Shown here in pieces: positions 9,852 through 18,748 of a stretch of DNA of 48,841 bases. Position numbers and translations under genes: made by a program. Each line of letters begins with the position of its first letter. The stretch's first letter is position 1. Source of the stretch: an uncultured Alphaproteobacteria bacterium (GTDB lineage Bacteria; Pseudomonadota; Alphaproteobacteria; Micropepsales; Micropepsaceae); the NCBI GenBank assembly GCA_903862715.1, contig CAIOYY010000017.1, positions 1 through 48,841 of the forward strand, read 5' to 3'. Below the pieces are notes generated by a model that saw only the letters and a list, made by a program, of their open reading frames with translations, was not told the origin of the DNA and made no database searches.

Positions 9852-10841
9852 ATGATTGATCCGTTCGGCCGCACCGTCAGCTATCTCCGCGTTTCCGTTA
9901 CGGATCGCTGCGACTTCCGCTGCGTCTACTGCATGCCTGAGCACATGACCTTCCTGCCCAAGAAGGATGTGCTGTCGCTGGAGGAACTCGACCGGCTGTG
10001 CTCTGCGTTCATCTCCAGGGGCGTGGACAAACTCCGGATCACGGGCGGAGAGCCCTTGGTGCGGCGCGGCGTGATGGGCCTTTTCCGTTCCCTCGGCCGC
10101 CATCTGGAAAGCGGCGCGCTGTCCGAACTGACCCTTACGACCAATGGCAGCCAGCTCGCGCAATTTGCTTCCGAACTGGCAGCGACCGGCGTGAAGCGGG
10201 TCAATGTCTCGCTCGATACGCTCGATCCCGAAAAATTTCGCGCGGTGACGCGATGGGGCGATCTTGCGCAGGTGTTGCGCGGAATCGATGCCGCCGAAGC
10301 TGCGGGGCTCGATGTGAAGATCAATGTCGTGGCCCTTCGCGGCGTAAATGAGGACGAGATTCCGAATCTCATGGAATGGGCGCATGGCCGCGGTTTCGAC
10401 ATGACGCTTATCGAGACCATGCCGATGGGCGATGTTGGCGGCGACCGCACCGAAAATTATCTTCCGCTGTCGCTAGCGCGGGCGCGTCTTTCCGAGCGCT
10501 TCACGCTCGATCCGAGCCTTGAGCGCACGGGAGGCCCGGCGCGCTATGTACGTGTGCGGGAAACCGGCGGACGGCTCGGCTTCATCACGCCGCTGACCCA
10601 TAATTTCTGCGAGAGCTGCAACCGCGTGCGCCTGACCTGCACCGGCATGCTCTATATGTGCCTCGGCCAGGAGGATTCGGCGGATTTGCGCGCGCCGCTG
10701 CGCGCTTCGCCGGACGATGCCGTGCTGCTCGCCGCCATCGACGAGGCCATCGCTCGCAAACCCAAGGGTCATGATTTCATCATCGACCGGCGCCACAACC
10801 GCCCCGCCGTGGCGCGCCCGATGTCGCTAACCGGCGGATAA
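9852..10841 (+). CDS. moaA: GTP 3',8-cyclase MoaA
   Basis: Radical-SAM enzyme for the first step of molybdenum cofactor synthesis, converting GTP to 3',8-cyclo-7,8-dihydro-GTP. Length is normal (329 aa). N-terminal radical-SAM cysteines are C20, C24 and C27 (CDFRCVYC). The second cluster is the C-terminal CESC...C arrangement in [27 protein letters not shown] is the SAM-binding segment. The protein ends in the conserved Gly-Gly tail (LTGG). It is followed after 9 bases by nadK on the same strand and stands back to back with a molybdenum enzyme gene, 131 bases apart. I see no Moco riboswitch in that gap. Confidence 0.97.
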   Translation: MIDPFGRTVSYLRVSVTDRCDFRCVYCMPEHMTFLPKKDVLSLEELDRLCSAFISRGVDKLRITGGEPLVRRGVMGLFRSLGRHLESGALSELTLTTNGSQLAQFASELAATGVKRVNVSLDTLDPEKFRAVTRWGDLAQVLRGIDAAEAAGLDVKINVVALRGVNEDEIPNLMEWAHGRGFDMTLIETMPMGDVGGDRTENYLPLSLARARLSERFTLDPSLERTGGPARYVRVRETGGRLGFITPLTHNFCESCNRVRLTCTGMLYMCLGQEDSADLRAPLRASPDDAVLLAAIDEAIARKPKGHDFIIDRRHNRPAVARPMSLTGG

Positions 10842-10850
10842 TTTCCCGAC

Positions 10851-11612
10851 ATGGACCAGAACATACATTTCGTCGCCTCCGAAACGCAGGAGGCCCAAGC
10901 GGCGCTGCAAAAGTTGCAAAAACGCTATGGCGAGTTTCCGGCGGAGCAATCGCGTTTCATCGTCGCTCTGGGCGGCGACGGCTTCATGCTGCAGACGCTG
11001 CACAAATTCATCGAAGGCGACATTCCCATCTATGGGATGAATTTCGGGTCCGTCGGCTTTCTGATGAACGAATATCGGGAGGAAGGCCTGCCCGCGCGTC
11101 TCGCGGCGGCGGAACCGGCGCGCATTCATCCCTTACGCATGACGGCCCATTCGTCGATCGGCGAAACGACGGCGATTGCGTTCAACGAAGTGTCGCTGTT
11201 CCGGCAGACGCGCCAGACTGCGAAACTGAAGATCGCGCTGGACGGCAAGGTGCGGCTGGAAGAACTTGTCTGCGACGGCGTTCTGGTTTCAACGCCAGCT
11301 GGAAGCACCGCCTATAATTTGTCGGCGCATGGTCCCATTCTGCCGATCAATGCGGCGCTGCTCGCCATGACGCCGTTAAGCCCGTTTCGGCCGCGGCGCT
11401 GGCGCGGCGCGCTGCTGCCCCAAAACGCGAAAGTCCGCATCGACATTTTGGAGCCCGCAAAGCGCCCCGTGAGCGCGGTCGCGGACGATCTCGAAGTGCG
11501 GCATGTGAAGGCAGTCGATATAGCGCAGGATCGGAATCTTGCGGTCACGATGCTGTTCGACGCCGGACACAGCCTCGACGAACGTATCCTCGCCGAACAA
11601 TTCATCTATTAA
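10851..11612 (+). CDS. nadK: NAD kinase
   Basis: Phosphorylates NAD to NADP with ATP; cytosolic. 253 residues, the short form usual in Alphaproteobacteria. The catalytic GGDG is at residues 41-44 within [22 protein letters not shown] and the conserved [16 protein letters not shown] follow. It sits 9 bases behind moaA and 19 bases before the FAD monooxygenase, suggesting one transcript. Nothing unusual. Confidence 0.96.
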   Translation: MDQNIHFVASETQEAQAALQKLQKRYGEFPAEQSRFIVALGGDGFMLQTLHKFIEGDIPIYGMNFGSVGFLMNEYREEGLPARLAAAEPARIHPLRMTAHSSIGETTAIAFNEVSLFRQTRQTAKLKIALDGKVRLEELVCDGVLVSTPAGSTAYNLSAHGPILPINAALLAMTPLSPFRPRRWRGALLPQNAKVRIDILEPAKRPVSAVADDLEVRHVKAVDIAQDRNLAVTMLFDAGHSLDERILAEQFIY

Positions 11613-11631
11613 ATTCGAAATCGGGGGCCGC

Positions 11632-12840
11632 TTGCGCATTGCCATTGTCGGGTGCGGTGTGGCGGGACAGGCTGCGGCCATCGCCTTTGCACGCAAGGGA
11701 CACCAGGTTTCGGTGTTTGAGCGCTTCACGGCGGCGAAGCCCGTCGGCGCGGGGCTGTTGCTGCAACCCTCAGGCCTCGCGGCGCTGGCCCATCTCGGAC
11801 TGGCGGAGGCCGCACTTTCGCGCGGCGCGCGCGTGTCGCGCCTTCTAGGTAAGAACACAAATGGCCGATCCGTCATGGACATTGTCTATGACCCAAAAAG
11901 CGACGGCGTTTTCGGGCTCGGCATTCATCGCGCATCGCTGTTCGAAATTCTGCATGGCGCGATGCAGGCGGAACCCGTAGCGCTGCGGCTGGGCTTCGAA
12001 GTCGCCGCGATCGAAGACACGGAACAGCCGGTTCTGGTGGACACGGAAGGCCGTCGTGAAGGGCCGTTCGATCTTGTCGTCGTTTCATCGGGCTCGCATT
12101 GCGCATTGCGCGACACGGTATCCAGCGAAGGGAGCGACCGGCTTTATCCCTGGGGCGCGTTATGGGCGATCTGTCCGGACATCGAAGACCGGTTTTCCGG
12201 CGCCTTGCGTCAGGTCTATCACCGCGCCAGCATCATGATCGGCGTCTTGCCGGTCGGCATGGCGCCGGAGTCCACGCATAAGGGTGGGCATGTCGCGTTG
12301 TTCTGGAGCCTGAAGCACAAGGATTACGAGCGCGCGAAGGCGGACGGGCTTGAGCGCTTGTGCACTTCCATGAACGGGTTCTGGTCCGAAGCGGCCGAAT
12401 TGTTGGACCATATTGATTTCGATGCGCTGTCGCTGGCGACCTATCGCGATGTCCGCCCTCGGCGTTGGCACAGCGGCCGGGTGGTGCTGATCGGCGATGC
12501 CGCGCATGGAACGAGCCCGCAATTGGGACAGGGTGCGAACCTCGCTTTGATCGACGCGGTTACCCTCGCCACGCTGACCTCCGAGGCGAAGGGCGATGCC
12601 GGTGGGATGGCGCAAGCGCTGGCGCGCTATCGAAAGGTGCGGCGCAGTCATGTCGCTTATTACCAATGGGCATCGCGCTGGATGACGCCGCTCTTTCAGT
12701 CGGATTCCAGAATGGCGGCGGGGTTGCGCGATATAATACTGCCGCTGTCCAATCATATTCCGCCCGCCGCGTCCTGGACGCGCCGCACGCTGACCGGTTA
12801 TGCCAAAATGGGGGTACGGCGCTGGCGTGCGGATTTTTAG
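11632..12840 (+). CDS. FAD-dependent monooxygenase (UbiH/PHBH-type)
   Basis: Flavoprotein hydroxylase of the p-hydroxybenzoate hydroxylase fold, 402 aa. The dinucleotide-binding motif GCGVAG is at residues 7-12. The FAD ribityl-binding motif GDAAHGTSPQLGQGANLALIDA is intact. I chose TTG at 11632 because it directly precedes the Rossmann strand LRIAIVG and follows GGGGG; the upstream in-frame ATG lies deep inside nadK. Substrate unknown; likely an aromatic or quinone-like compound using NAD(P)H and O2. Its stop is 10 bases from that of the convergent antiporter gene. Confidence 0.85.
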   Translation: MRIAIVGCGVAGQAAAIAFARKGHQVSVFERFTAAKPVGAGLLLQPSGLAALAHLGLAEAALSRGARVSRLLGKNTNGRSVMDIVYDPKSDGVFGLGIHRASLFEILHGAMQAEPVALRLGFEVAAIEDTEQPVLVDTEGRREGPFDLVVVSSGSHCALRDTVSSEGSDRLYPWGALWAICPDIEDRFSGALRQVYHRASIMIGVLPVGMAPESTHKGGHVALFWSLKHKDYERAKADGLERLCTSMNGFWSEAAELLDHIDFDALSLATYRDVRPRRWHSGRVVLIGDAAHGTSPQLGQGANLALIDAVTLATLTSEAKGDAGGMAQALARYRKVRRSHVAYYQWASRWMTPLFQSDSRMAAGLRDIILPLSNHIPPAASWTRRTLTGYAKMGVRRWRADF

Positions 12841-12850
12841 GGGCTCATTT

Positions 12851-13813
12851 TCAGGCCACGCTGGCCCGCCATGTCAGAACCGCGACGTAGCCGAAATAGA
12901 GCGCCGCGAGCATGACGCCTTCGCTGCGACGCAGTTTCCAGCCGGTATAGAGCAGCGGGACGAAGATGGCCGTGGCCGCGATCAGGAACAGCACGTCCTC
13001 GCGCGCAAGTTCCCGCGCGACATCGAGCGGGGTGACGGCGGCGGTGGCGCCTAGCACTATCAACGTATTGAAGATGCAGCTTCCGATCAGATTGCCAATC
13101 ACAAGCTGGGTGTGTCCGCGCACCACACCGACCAGCGTGGCGACGAGTTCCGGCAAGGTCGTGCCGACGGCGAGCAGCGTCAGGCCCAAGATCGCCTGCG
13201 ACAGATGAAGATTGCGGGCGAGGACGGTGGCGCCGTCCACGATCAGATTGCTGCCGAAGAACAGCAACAGCACGCCGAGCGGAACCAGAAGGATTCCGAG
13301 ACCGGGATGCGACGCGCGATGACGTTGTGCGCTGGCGCGATGCACAAAGGATACATGGGCGCTCGCGCGACGGCTTTCCACGGAGAAAGAAAGCGCCGCA
13401 TAAGCGACATAGGTGAAGACAAAAAGAATTCCGTCCACCTGTCCAAGCCTTCCATCCTGCGCCGCGACGGCAAGCAGCAGGCAGCTCAGCAGCAGCGCCC
13501 CGCCATCGCGAAAGACAATCATGGGCGAGGTCGGCAGGACGTTTAACGACGCCGCCATCCCGGCTATCAGCAGCATATTGGCTATGTTGGCACCGACAAT
13601 ATTGCCGAGAGCGAGCGCGGGACTGCCTTCGAAACCAGCGCGCAGCGCAATGAAAAATTCCGGCGCGGAGGTACCCGCGGAGATGACGAGAAGACCTATG
13701 AGGAGCGGGGAGACGCCGAGGGCACGCGATAATCCCATTCCGCCACGGACGAGCAATTCGCCCCCGGCAAACAGAAACAGAAAGCCCAGACCGGTGAGGT
13801 AGTAGACCTGCAA
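12851..13813 (-). CDS. Calcium/sodium antiporter, CaCA family (YrbG-like)
   Basis: Inner-membrane cation exchanger, 320 aa, with about ten hydrophobic segments. The two inverted alpha repeats are visible. The first has GTSAPEFFIAL and GNIVGANIANMLLI. The second has AVGTTLPELVATL and GNLIGSCIFNTLIVLG. These acidic helices bind Ca2+/Na+ in the family. The gene follows thiO on the same strand after a 61-base gap, so it may be co-transcribed or have its own promoter. A short hairpin (GGCCA/TGGCC) lies in the last codons before the stop. Confidence 0.93.
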   Translation of the reverse strand: MQVYYLTGLGFLFLFAGGELLVRGGMGLSRALGVSPLLIGLLVISAGTSAPEFFIALRAGFEGSPALALGNIVGANIANMLLIAGMAASLNVLPTSPMIVFRDGGALLLSCLLLAVAAQDGRLGQVDGILFVFTYVAYAALSFSVESRRASAHVSFVHRASAQRHRASHPGLGILLVPLGVLLLFFGSNLIVDGATVLARNLHLSQAILGLTLLAVGTTLPELVATLVGVVRGHTQLVIGNLIGSCIFNTLIVLGATAAVTPLDVARELAREDVLFLIAATAIFVPLLYTGWKLRRSEGVMLAALYFGYVAVLTWRASVA

Positions 13814-13874
13814 CGCCGTCGTCCCCCGACCCGGCTATCGTTAGTCGAAGGCGGCGCGGCTGCAAGTGCAGAGT

Positions 13875-14984
13875 TCAAGCTTTGGCGAAACGCGCCGTGT
13901 CGAAGGTCCCCAGAAGCGGTCCGGGGTCCTGATCCAGCATCAGGCGGCGCATCAGATCGGCCATCACCGGCGCGAACAGGATGCCGTTACGGTATTGGCC
14001 GCTGGCGACATAAAGACCGGAAACGGGCGTTGCGCCCAGCACGGGAGCGTCGTCCGGCGTGCGGGGCCGGAGGCCCGCCCAGCTTTCCGCAATCCGCCAG
14101 GAGGCGAGCGACGGAATGAGGCGCACCGCGCGGGCGACCAGCAGGTCGCGGGTTTCGCGGGAGACCGAGGTTTCGAAACCGGAATCCTCGACCGTCGCGC
14201 CGACCAGGAGAGTTTCGCCGCGTGGCACGAGATAGATCGTTTCCTCGCCCCAGATGAGCGCGTTCGGCATGCGCGCGTCACCTTCGGGCGCCAGCGCCGT
14301 CATCTGGCCCTTGGCGGGACGCACCGGCGGCAGAACGCCCTCGCCCGCAACAAGGCTGGACCATGCGCCGGCTGCGACGATGACCTTGTCCGCCGGAAAT
14401 ATGACGCCATTCGCTAAGACGCCGCGCACGCTTCCGCCGCGCAGATCGAGCCCATCGACACCACAATGTTCACGCAAAATCCCGCCCGCTTGCACGAAGG
14501 CCGAGGTCAAGGCACGCCCCAGCGCACGATTATCTATCTGTGCATCGTCAGGTGCATAGAGCGCGCTTTTAATGTCGGATGCGAGGAGCGGTTCGCGGGT
14601 CCGAGCTTCCTCCGGCTTCAAAAAGAATGCTTTCTCGCCACGGGCGGCAAGCGCCGCCGCCGTTTCCTTCAAATGCGCGGCATGGCTCTCACTGGTCGCG
14701 ACCAGCAGCGCGCCGCAGCGCCGATACCCTATGCTTTCGCCATAGATTGTTTCGAGTTCCGCCGCGAAGTCCGGCCAGGCTCGGAGACCGGCGTGTGCGA
14801 GACGTGCATGGTCGTCGTCATCTTTTCCGGTTTCGGCAGTGGCCGCCAGCATGCCGGCAGCCGCCCAGCTGGTGGCGCGGCCTGCGAGACCGCGTTCGAA
14901 TATATCGACCGCACATCCGCTCGCGGCGAGCCGCCAGCCGATGGCGAGCCCTGCCACCCCTCCGCCGATAATCCCAATTTTCAT
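13875..14984 (-). CDS. thiO: Glycine oxidase ThiO / D-amino-acid oxidase family protein
   Basis: FAD enzyme (369 aa) of the DAO fold. ThiO oxidises glycine to iminoglycine for thiazole synthesis in the thiamine pathway. The N-terminus MKIGIIGGGVAGLAIGWRLA is the FAD-binding beta-alpha-beta. The C-terminus has AGLRPRTPDDAPVLG and the SGQYRNGILFAP segment characteristic of ThiO. I moved the start to ATG 14984, immediately before the Rossmann strand; a longer open frame reaches into the upstream gene. It starts 10 bases after the CDP-alcohol phosphatidyltransferase stop. No other thiamine gene is nearby, so the ThiO name rests on family resemblance. Another primary or secondary amine oxidase remains possible. 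Confidence 0.85.
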   Translation of the reverse strand: MKIGIIGGGVAGLAIGWRLAASGCAVDIFERGLAGRATSWAAAGMLAATAETGKDDDDHARLAHAGLRAWPDFAAELETIYGESIGYRRCGALLVATSESHAAHLKETAAALAARGEKAFFLKPEEARTREPLLASDIKSALYAPDDAQIDNRALGRALTSAFVQAGGILREHCGVDGLDLRGGSVRGVLANGVIFPADKVIVAAGAWSSLVAGEGVLPPVRPAKGQMTALAPEGDARMPNALIWGEETIYLVPRGETLLVGATVEDSGFETSVSRETRDLLVARAVRLIPSLASWRIAESWAGLRPRTPDDAPVLGATPVSGLYVASGQYRNGILFAPVMADLMRRLMLDQDPGPLLGTFDTARFAKA

Positions 14985-14994
14985 GGCGCGATCT

Positions 14995-15594
14995 TCATGA
15001 CGGCGTCTTGATATGATCGACGGCGAGCGCGGAGGCGATGCGCAAGCCCCCGGTGACAAAGCACAGCGCACCGAACAGATAGGCGAAGATTGAAAAGGCC
15101 CAGGGCAACAGGGTCATCAGCACGATGATGAGAAAAATCTCGGTTCTCTCGCAGAGCAGGAACCAATGCGGCACGGACCGGGCCTTCTGCGTATCGGAGA
15201 GGTAGTTGCGCGTCGCAAGATCGGTTGTGGCGATGACGAGCAGCCCGAGGATCATGAACGCCGCCGCGAGCCCGCCCTGCGGATCGGCCAGTGCAAAGGC
15301 GAAAGGCACTGCGGCCAGCACCAGATAGGACAAAGCGGCATCGAGAAATTCGCCGCGTTCCGTGACGCCGCGGCGGCGCGCCAGCGCGCCATCAACCCCA
15401 TCCAGAAGGCGGTTCAGTGCTAGGAAGGTAAGTCCGGCGCCATAGAACGCGAAGGCGTAGAAAATCACCGCGAGAATGCCGACCCCGAATGCGACAAAGG
15501 TCACGATATTCGCGCCGAGACCCATCTGCGCCAGAGACGCCGCGAGAGCGTTTAGCGGCGGCGCGGATATCCGGCGGAGGGGGGCGTCCAACAT
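14995..15594 (-). CDS. CDP-alcohol phosphatidyltransferase family protein, motif degenerate
   Basis: Integral membrane protein, 199 aa from ATG 15594 (a TTG at 15630 would add 12 residues). About five or six hydrophobic segments. It carries most of the family motif DGxxAR...G...D...D: LDGVDGALARR, then ERGEFLDAALSY. The first three aspartates are present. The position of the fourth, normally the catalytic base, is serine (TCC), and the R-to-G spacing is one residue shorter than in PgsA. The family exchanges CMP of a CDP-lipid for an alcohol phosphate. This copy may act on a different substrate or be inactive. It is the first gene of a minus-strand set with thiO and the antiporter. Confidence 0.82.
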   Translation of the reverse strand: MLDAPLRRISAPPLNALAASLAQMGLGANIVTFVAFGVGILAVIFYAFAFYGAGLTFLALNRLLDGVDGALARRRGVTERGEFLDAALSYLVLAAVPFAFALADPQGGLAAAFMILGLLVIATTDLATRNYLSDTQKARSVPHWFLLCERTEIFLIIVLMTLLPWAFSIFAYLFGALCFVTGGLRIASALAVDHIKTPS

Positions 15595-15728
15595 GGGTTT
15601 CGCATAGGCCCTTTGGCACTGAGGGTGCAAGACGAATCGGAGTGAAACCGGCCCGTTCGGAGCAGATGACGCCGCCCCGCCCTGCCCCTATAGTCTTCAC
15701 TCCTCTCGCGTCTTTTTCCGGTGAAAGA

Positions 15729-17423
15729 ATGAAAACGGCATATGGAGCCGGGCACGGTCGGGGCGACCGCTATAGCGGCGCGTCCTTTGCGACGCGCTCT
15801 CCGGTCCTTGCACAACACGGTATGGCGGCGACGGCGCAGCCGCTGGCGACGCTGATCGCGGTCGATATTCTGAAGCGCGGCGGCAGCGCCATCGACGCGG
15901 CGATTGCCGCGAATGCCGCGCTGGGACTGATGGAGCCGATGGCCTGCGGCATTGGCGGCGATCTGTTCGCTATCGTCTGGGACCCGTGGGAAAAGAGACT
16001 ATCGGGCTATAACGGCTCCGGCCGCTCGCCCATGGGTCAGAGCTATGAGGAGTTGCGCGCCAAGCTCGGCAGCCGTAAGGGCATTCCGCAACGCGGCGCC
16101 CTTTCCGTATCAGTGCCGGGCGCCATCGATGGCTGGTTCGCGCTGCACGCGAAATTCGGGCGTCTGACGATTCAGGACATCCTCGCGCCTGCCATCCAAT
16201 ATGCACGCGAAGGCTATGCGGTATCGCAATTCGTGGCGCTGCATTGGCGCGAGAATATGGAGACCTTCGCGGCCTCCGGCGACATCGAGGAATTTAACAA
16301 TGCGAAGAAAACATTTCTCGTAAACGGTGCAACGCCCGTTGAGGGCCAGATTTTCCGCAATCCTGATCTTGCGCGTACCTATGAAACGCTGGCGAAGGAC
16401 GGACGCGGGGCGTTCTACGAAGGCGAACTTGCGCAGACGATGGACGCCTACTTCCGGCGCATCGGTTGCCCTTTGCGCTATGAAGACCTGGCGGCGCATA
16501 GCGGTGAGTGGGTGGAACCTGCATCGGTGAATTATCGCGGATATGATGTGTTTGAACTTCCGCCGAATGGTCAGGGCGCGGCCGCGCTGCAAATGCTGAA
16601 AGTGCTGGAAGCCTATGACCTGAAATCCATGGGACCGGGTTCGGCAGACGCGCTGCATCTGATGATCGAGGCGAAGCGCCTCGCCTATGAAGATCTCGCC
16701 AAATTCTTTGCTGATCCCGATTTCACCAACGTGCCTTTGACGGAACTGCTTTCGGATTCCTACGCGGCGACACGGCGCAAAGAGATCAATATGCGAAAGG
16801 CCAATCCCGCGATTGGCCCCGGCGAACCGAAACTTGTCGATGGCGATACGACCTATCTGACGGTCGCGGACAGAGATGGCATGATGGTGTCATTTATCCA
16901 GTCCAATTTCCGCGGCATGGGATCCGGACTCGTACCCGATGGCCTTGGATTCATGGTTCAGGATCGCGGCGAATTGTTCTCGCTCGAACCTAAGGCGGCC
17001 AATGTCTATGCGCCGGGCAAGCGACCCTTCCACACCATCATTCCGGGATTCGTGATGAAGGACGGCGCACCCTTTATGGCGTTCGGCGTAATGGGCGGCG
17101 ATATGCAACCGCAAGGTCATGTCCAAGTGTTGGTGAACATGATCGACTTCGGCATGAATGTGCAGGAAGCGGGAGATTTTCTGCGCTTTCGCCATTTCGG
17201 CAGTAGTGAGGTTACCGGCTTGCCCGCCAATGGTACCGGCACGGTGGAGCTGGAGACGGGTGTCGCGCCGGAAATTGCAGCCGAATTGCAGCGACGCGGC
17301 CATAAAATTGCGACCGGGTATAATTCCTTCGGCGGACACCAGGCGATTCAATTCGATCGCCAGCACGGCGTCTATTGGGGTGCGAGCGAAATGCGCAAAG
17401 ACGGCGCAGCCATAGGATATTGA
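15729..17423 (+). CDS. ggt: Gamma-glutamyltransferase family protein, no signal peptide
   Basis: Ntn-hydrolase that cleaves or transfers gamma-glutamyl groups of glutathione-like compounds. 564 aa from ATG 15729 with GGTGAAAGA just upstream. The family N-terminal pattern is present (MAATAQPLATLIAVDIL, GGSAIDAAIAANAALGLMEP). The autoprocessing and catalytic threonine is T374 in GDTTYLTVADRDG; after maturation the small subunit would begin there. SNFRGMGSGLVPDG and the later small-subunit motifs follow. Unlike periplasmic Ggt there is no N-terminal Sec signal, so it is predicted to be cytoplasmic, resembling the YwrD-type branch. Its stop precedes the PepSY gene by 5 bases. Glutathione as substrate is inferred, not shown. 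Confidence 0.9.
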   Translation: MKTAYGAGHGRGDRYSGASFATRSPVLAQHGMAATAQPLATLIAVDILKRGGSAIDAAIAANAALGLMEPMACGIGGDLFAIVWDPWEKRLSGYNGSGRSPMGQSYEELRAKLGSRKGIPQRGALSVSVPGAIDGWFALHAKFGRLTIQDILAPAIQYAREGYAVSQFVALHWRENMETFAASGDIEEFNNAKKTFLVNGATPVEGQIFRNPDLARTYETLAKDGRGAFYEGELAQTMDAYFRRIGCPLRYEDLAAHSGEWVEPASVNYRGYDVFELPPNGQGAAALQMLKVLEAYDLKSMGPGSADALHLMIEAKRLAYEDLAKFFADPDFTNVPLTELLSDSYAATRRKEINMRKANPAIGPGEPKLVDGDTTYLTVADRDGMMVSFIQSNFRGMGSGLVPDGLGFMVQDRGELFSLEPKAANVYAPGKRPFHTIIPGFVMKDGAPFMAFGVMGGDMQPQGHVQVLVNMIDFGMNVQEAGDFLRFRHFGSSEVTGLPANGTGTVELETGVAPEIAAELQRRGHKIATGYNSFGGHQAIQFDRQHGVYWGASEMRKDGAAIGY

Positions 17424-17428
17424 CGGGC

Positions 17429-18577
17429 GTGACCTCGCGGAGCTTTCGAAACGGGTTGCAGACGGTTCATCTGTGGACCGGCATTCTGCTGTCACTGCCC
17501 TTCGTGCTTCTCGGACTTTCGGGCAGCATTCTGATGCTGCAGCCGGAGGAGCCGAAATGGTCGATGCCGCATGCACGCGCGCGCGGCGAAGCGCAGACGA
17601 TCGAGGCCATTCTCGCCGCCGCCGCATCCCAATTGCCGGACGCACGCGCGACACGGATTGATCTGCCGGAAGGCGTGGGCGAGCCCGCGACCATCAGGTT
17701 CGAGCCTCAGGACGGCGACGCGGGCGGGAATTACCGCGGCGATCTCGCCTTCGTCGATCCGGTGTCGCTCGAGATTCTTGGGCAGATGGAACGGCCCCGG
17801 CCGGCGCAATTATTCGGAATCATGCGAACGCTGCATGCGACGCTGTATGTGCGCACGATTTCGGACCGCAGTTTTGTCGGTTGGATGGGCATTGCTTTGA
17901 TCTTCATCTGTATCAGCGGGATCGTTTTGTGGTGGCCGCGTCCGGGACAATGGCGCCACGCCTTCGGCGTTAAACAGGGCGCGCGCGGATTTCGGCTGCA
18001 CCGCGATCTTCATAGCGCGGTCGGTTTCTGGACGATGCTGGTTCTGCTGGTCGTCAGTTTCAGCGGGCTCTATCTCGCCTTTCCGAGGACCTTCCGTGAC
18101 GGCGTTGGTCTTGTGCTGCCGTTGGGACAGGTGTTCTCCGAACCGGAAACGAGTGCTCCGCCTGCGTCCCTGCCGCTCGATCTGGATGCGGCGGTGGCGC
18201 TCGCTCTCAGCGTCATACCGGATGCGGAAGCCCGCTCGGTCCAGATGCCGTCGCGCCGGGGCGGAGTCATGGTGATGACCTTCGCGCCGAAGGGTTATGG
18301 CGCAAGGGCGCCCGAAATCACGGTGTCATCCGATCTCGACGCGGGCCAGATTTCCTATGTCGACGATCCGCGCGCCTATGCCGTGGGCGAGCGAGTCGTA
18401 ACCTGGCAGCGATGGCTGCATTCGGGCTTTGGTCTCGGTCTCGTCTGGCGCGTTCTGGTGTTTATCTCAGGGTTCCTGCCGCTTTTTTTGGCCGTGACCG
18501 GCATCTGGATGTGGGCGCTAAAACGCAATCAACGCGCCAAAGTCAGCGAAGAAGCGGTCAGCATCGCGGCCCAATAA
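17429..18577 (+). CDS. PepSY-associated transmembrane protein
   Basis: Inner-membrane protein, 382 aa from GTG 17429. Four transmembrane segments in the pattern usual for this family: an N-terminal helix (VHLWTGILLSLPFVLLGLSG), then two central helices, one preceded by HATLYV and containing GIVLWWPR, one after FRLHRDLHSAVGFW, and a last helix after WQRWLHSGFGLG. Histidines at the helix starts could bind haem, as proposed for related iron-siderophore reductases. A periplasmic PepSY region lies between. Family members are often linked to TonB siderophore uptake, but no receptor is present here, so the role is open. Translationally close to ggt (5-base gap). Confidence 0.82.
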   Translation: MTSRSFRNGLQTVHLWTGILLSLPFVLLGLSGSILMLQPEEPKWSMPHARARGEAQTIEAILAAAASQLPDARATRIDLPEGVGEPATIRFEPQDGDAGGNYRGDLAFVDPVSLEILGQMERPRPAQLFGIMRTLHATLYVRTISDRSFVGWMGIALIFICISGIVLWWPRPGQWRHAFGVKQGARGFRLHRDLHSAVGFWTMLVLLVVSFSGLYLAFPRTFRDGVGLVLPLGQVFSEPETSAPPASLPLDLDAAVALALSVIPDAEARSVQMPSRRGGVMVMTFAPKGYGARAPEITVSSDLDAGQISYVDDPRAYAVGERVVTWQRWLHSGFGLGLVWRVLVFISGFLPLFLAVTGIWMWALKRNQRAKVSEEAVSIAAQ

Positions 18578-18592
18578 GCCAAGCTTGGCCGC
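18566..18592 (+). terminator. Hairpin with the PepSY stop codon in its loop
   Basis: GCGGCC (18566-18571) pairs with GGCCGC (18587-18592). With one bulged C, AA/TT extend the stem. The loop holds the TAA stop at 18575-18577. TTTCGGG follows, a short U stretch only. Probable weak intrinsic terminator for ggt-PepSY. Confidence 0.5.
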
Positions 18593-18605
18593 TTTCGGGT
18601 TATCA

Positions 18606-18629
18606 TTAACAAATCCGTAACGGTTGACG
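18606..18629 (+). promoter_or_regulatory. Candidate CtrA-like box and -35 element upstream of the M23 gene
   Basis: TTAA-N7-GTAA at 18606-18620 differs by one base from the CtrA full site TTAA-N7-TTAA. A TTGACG hexamer follows at 18624-18629; no convincing -10 is seen 17-18 bases further on. The position, about 130 bases before the M23 gene, suits cell-cycle control of an envelope hydrolase. One such near-match could arise by chance. The rest of the 171-base gap shows nothing else besides the upstream hairpin. Confidence 0.25.
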
Positions 18630-18748
18630 TTTCAATACTTGTTTGGAAGATAGGGCAAGTTTCGTCCGGTATGTGGCTGGGCAATAAGAAGAATCAGGGG
18701 CGCCGACGGGGCCTATTCGTCCGCGCTGATTAAGACAGGAACGAAATT

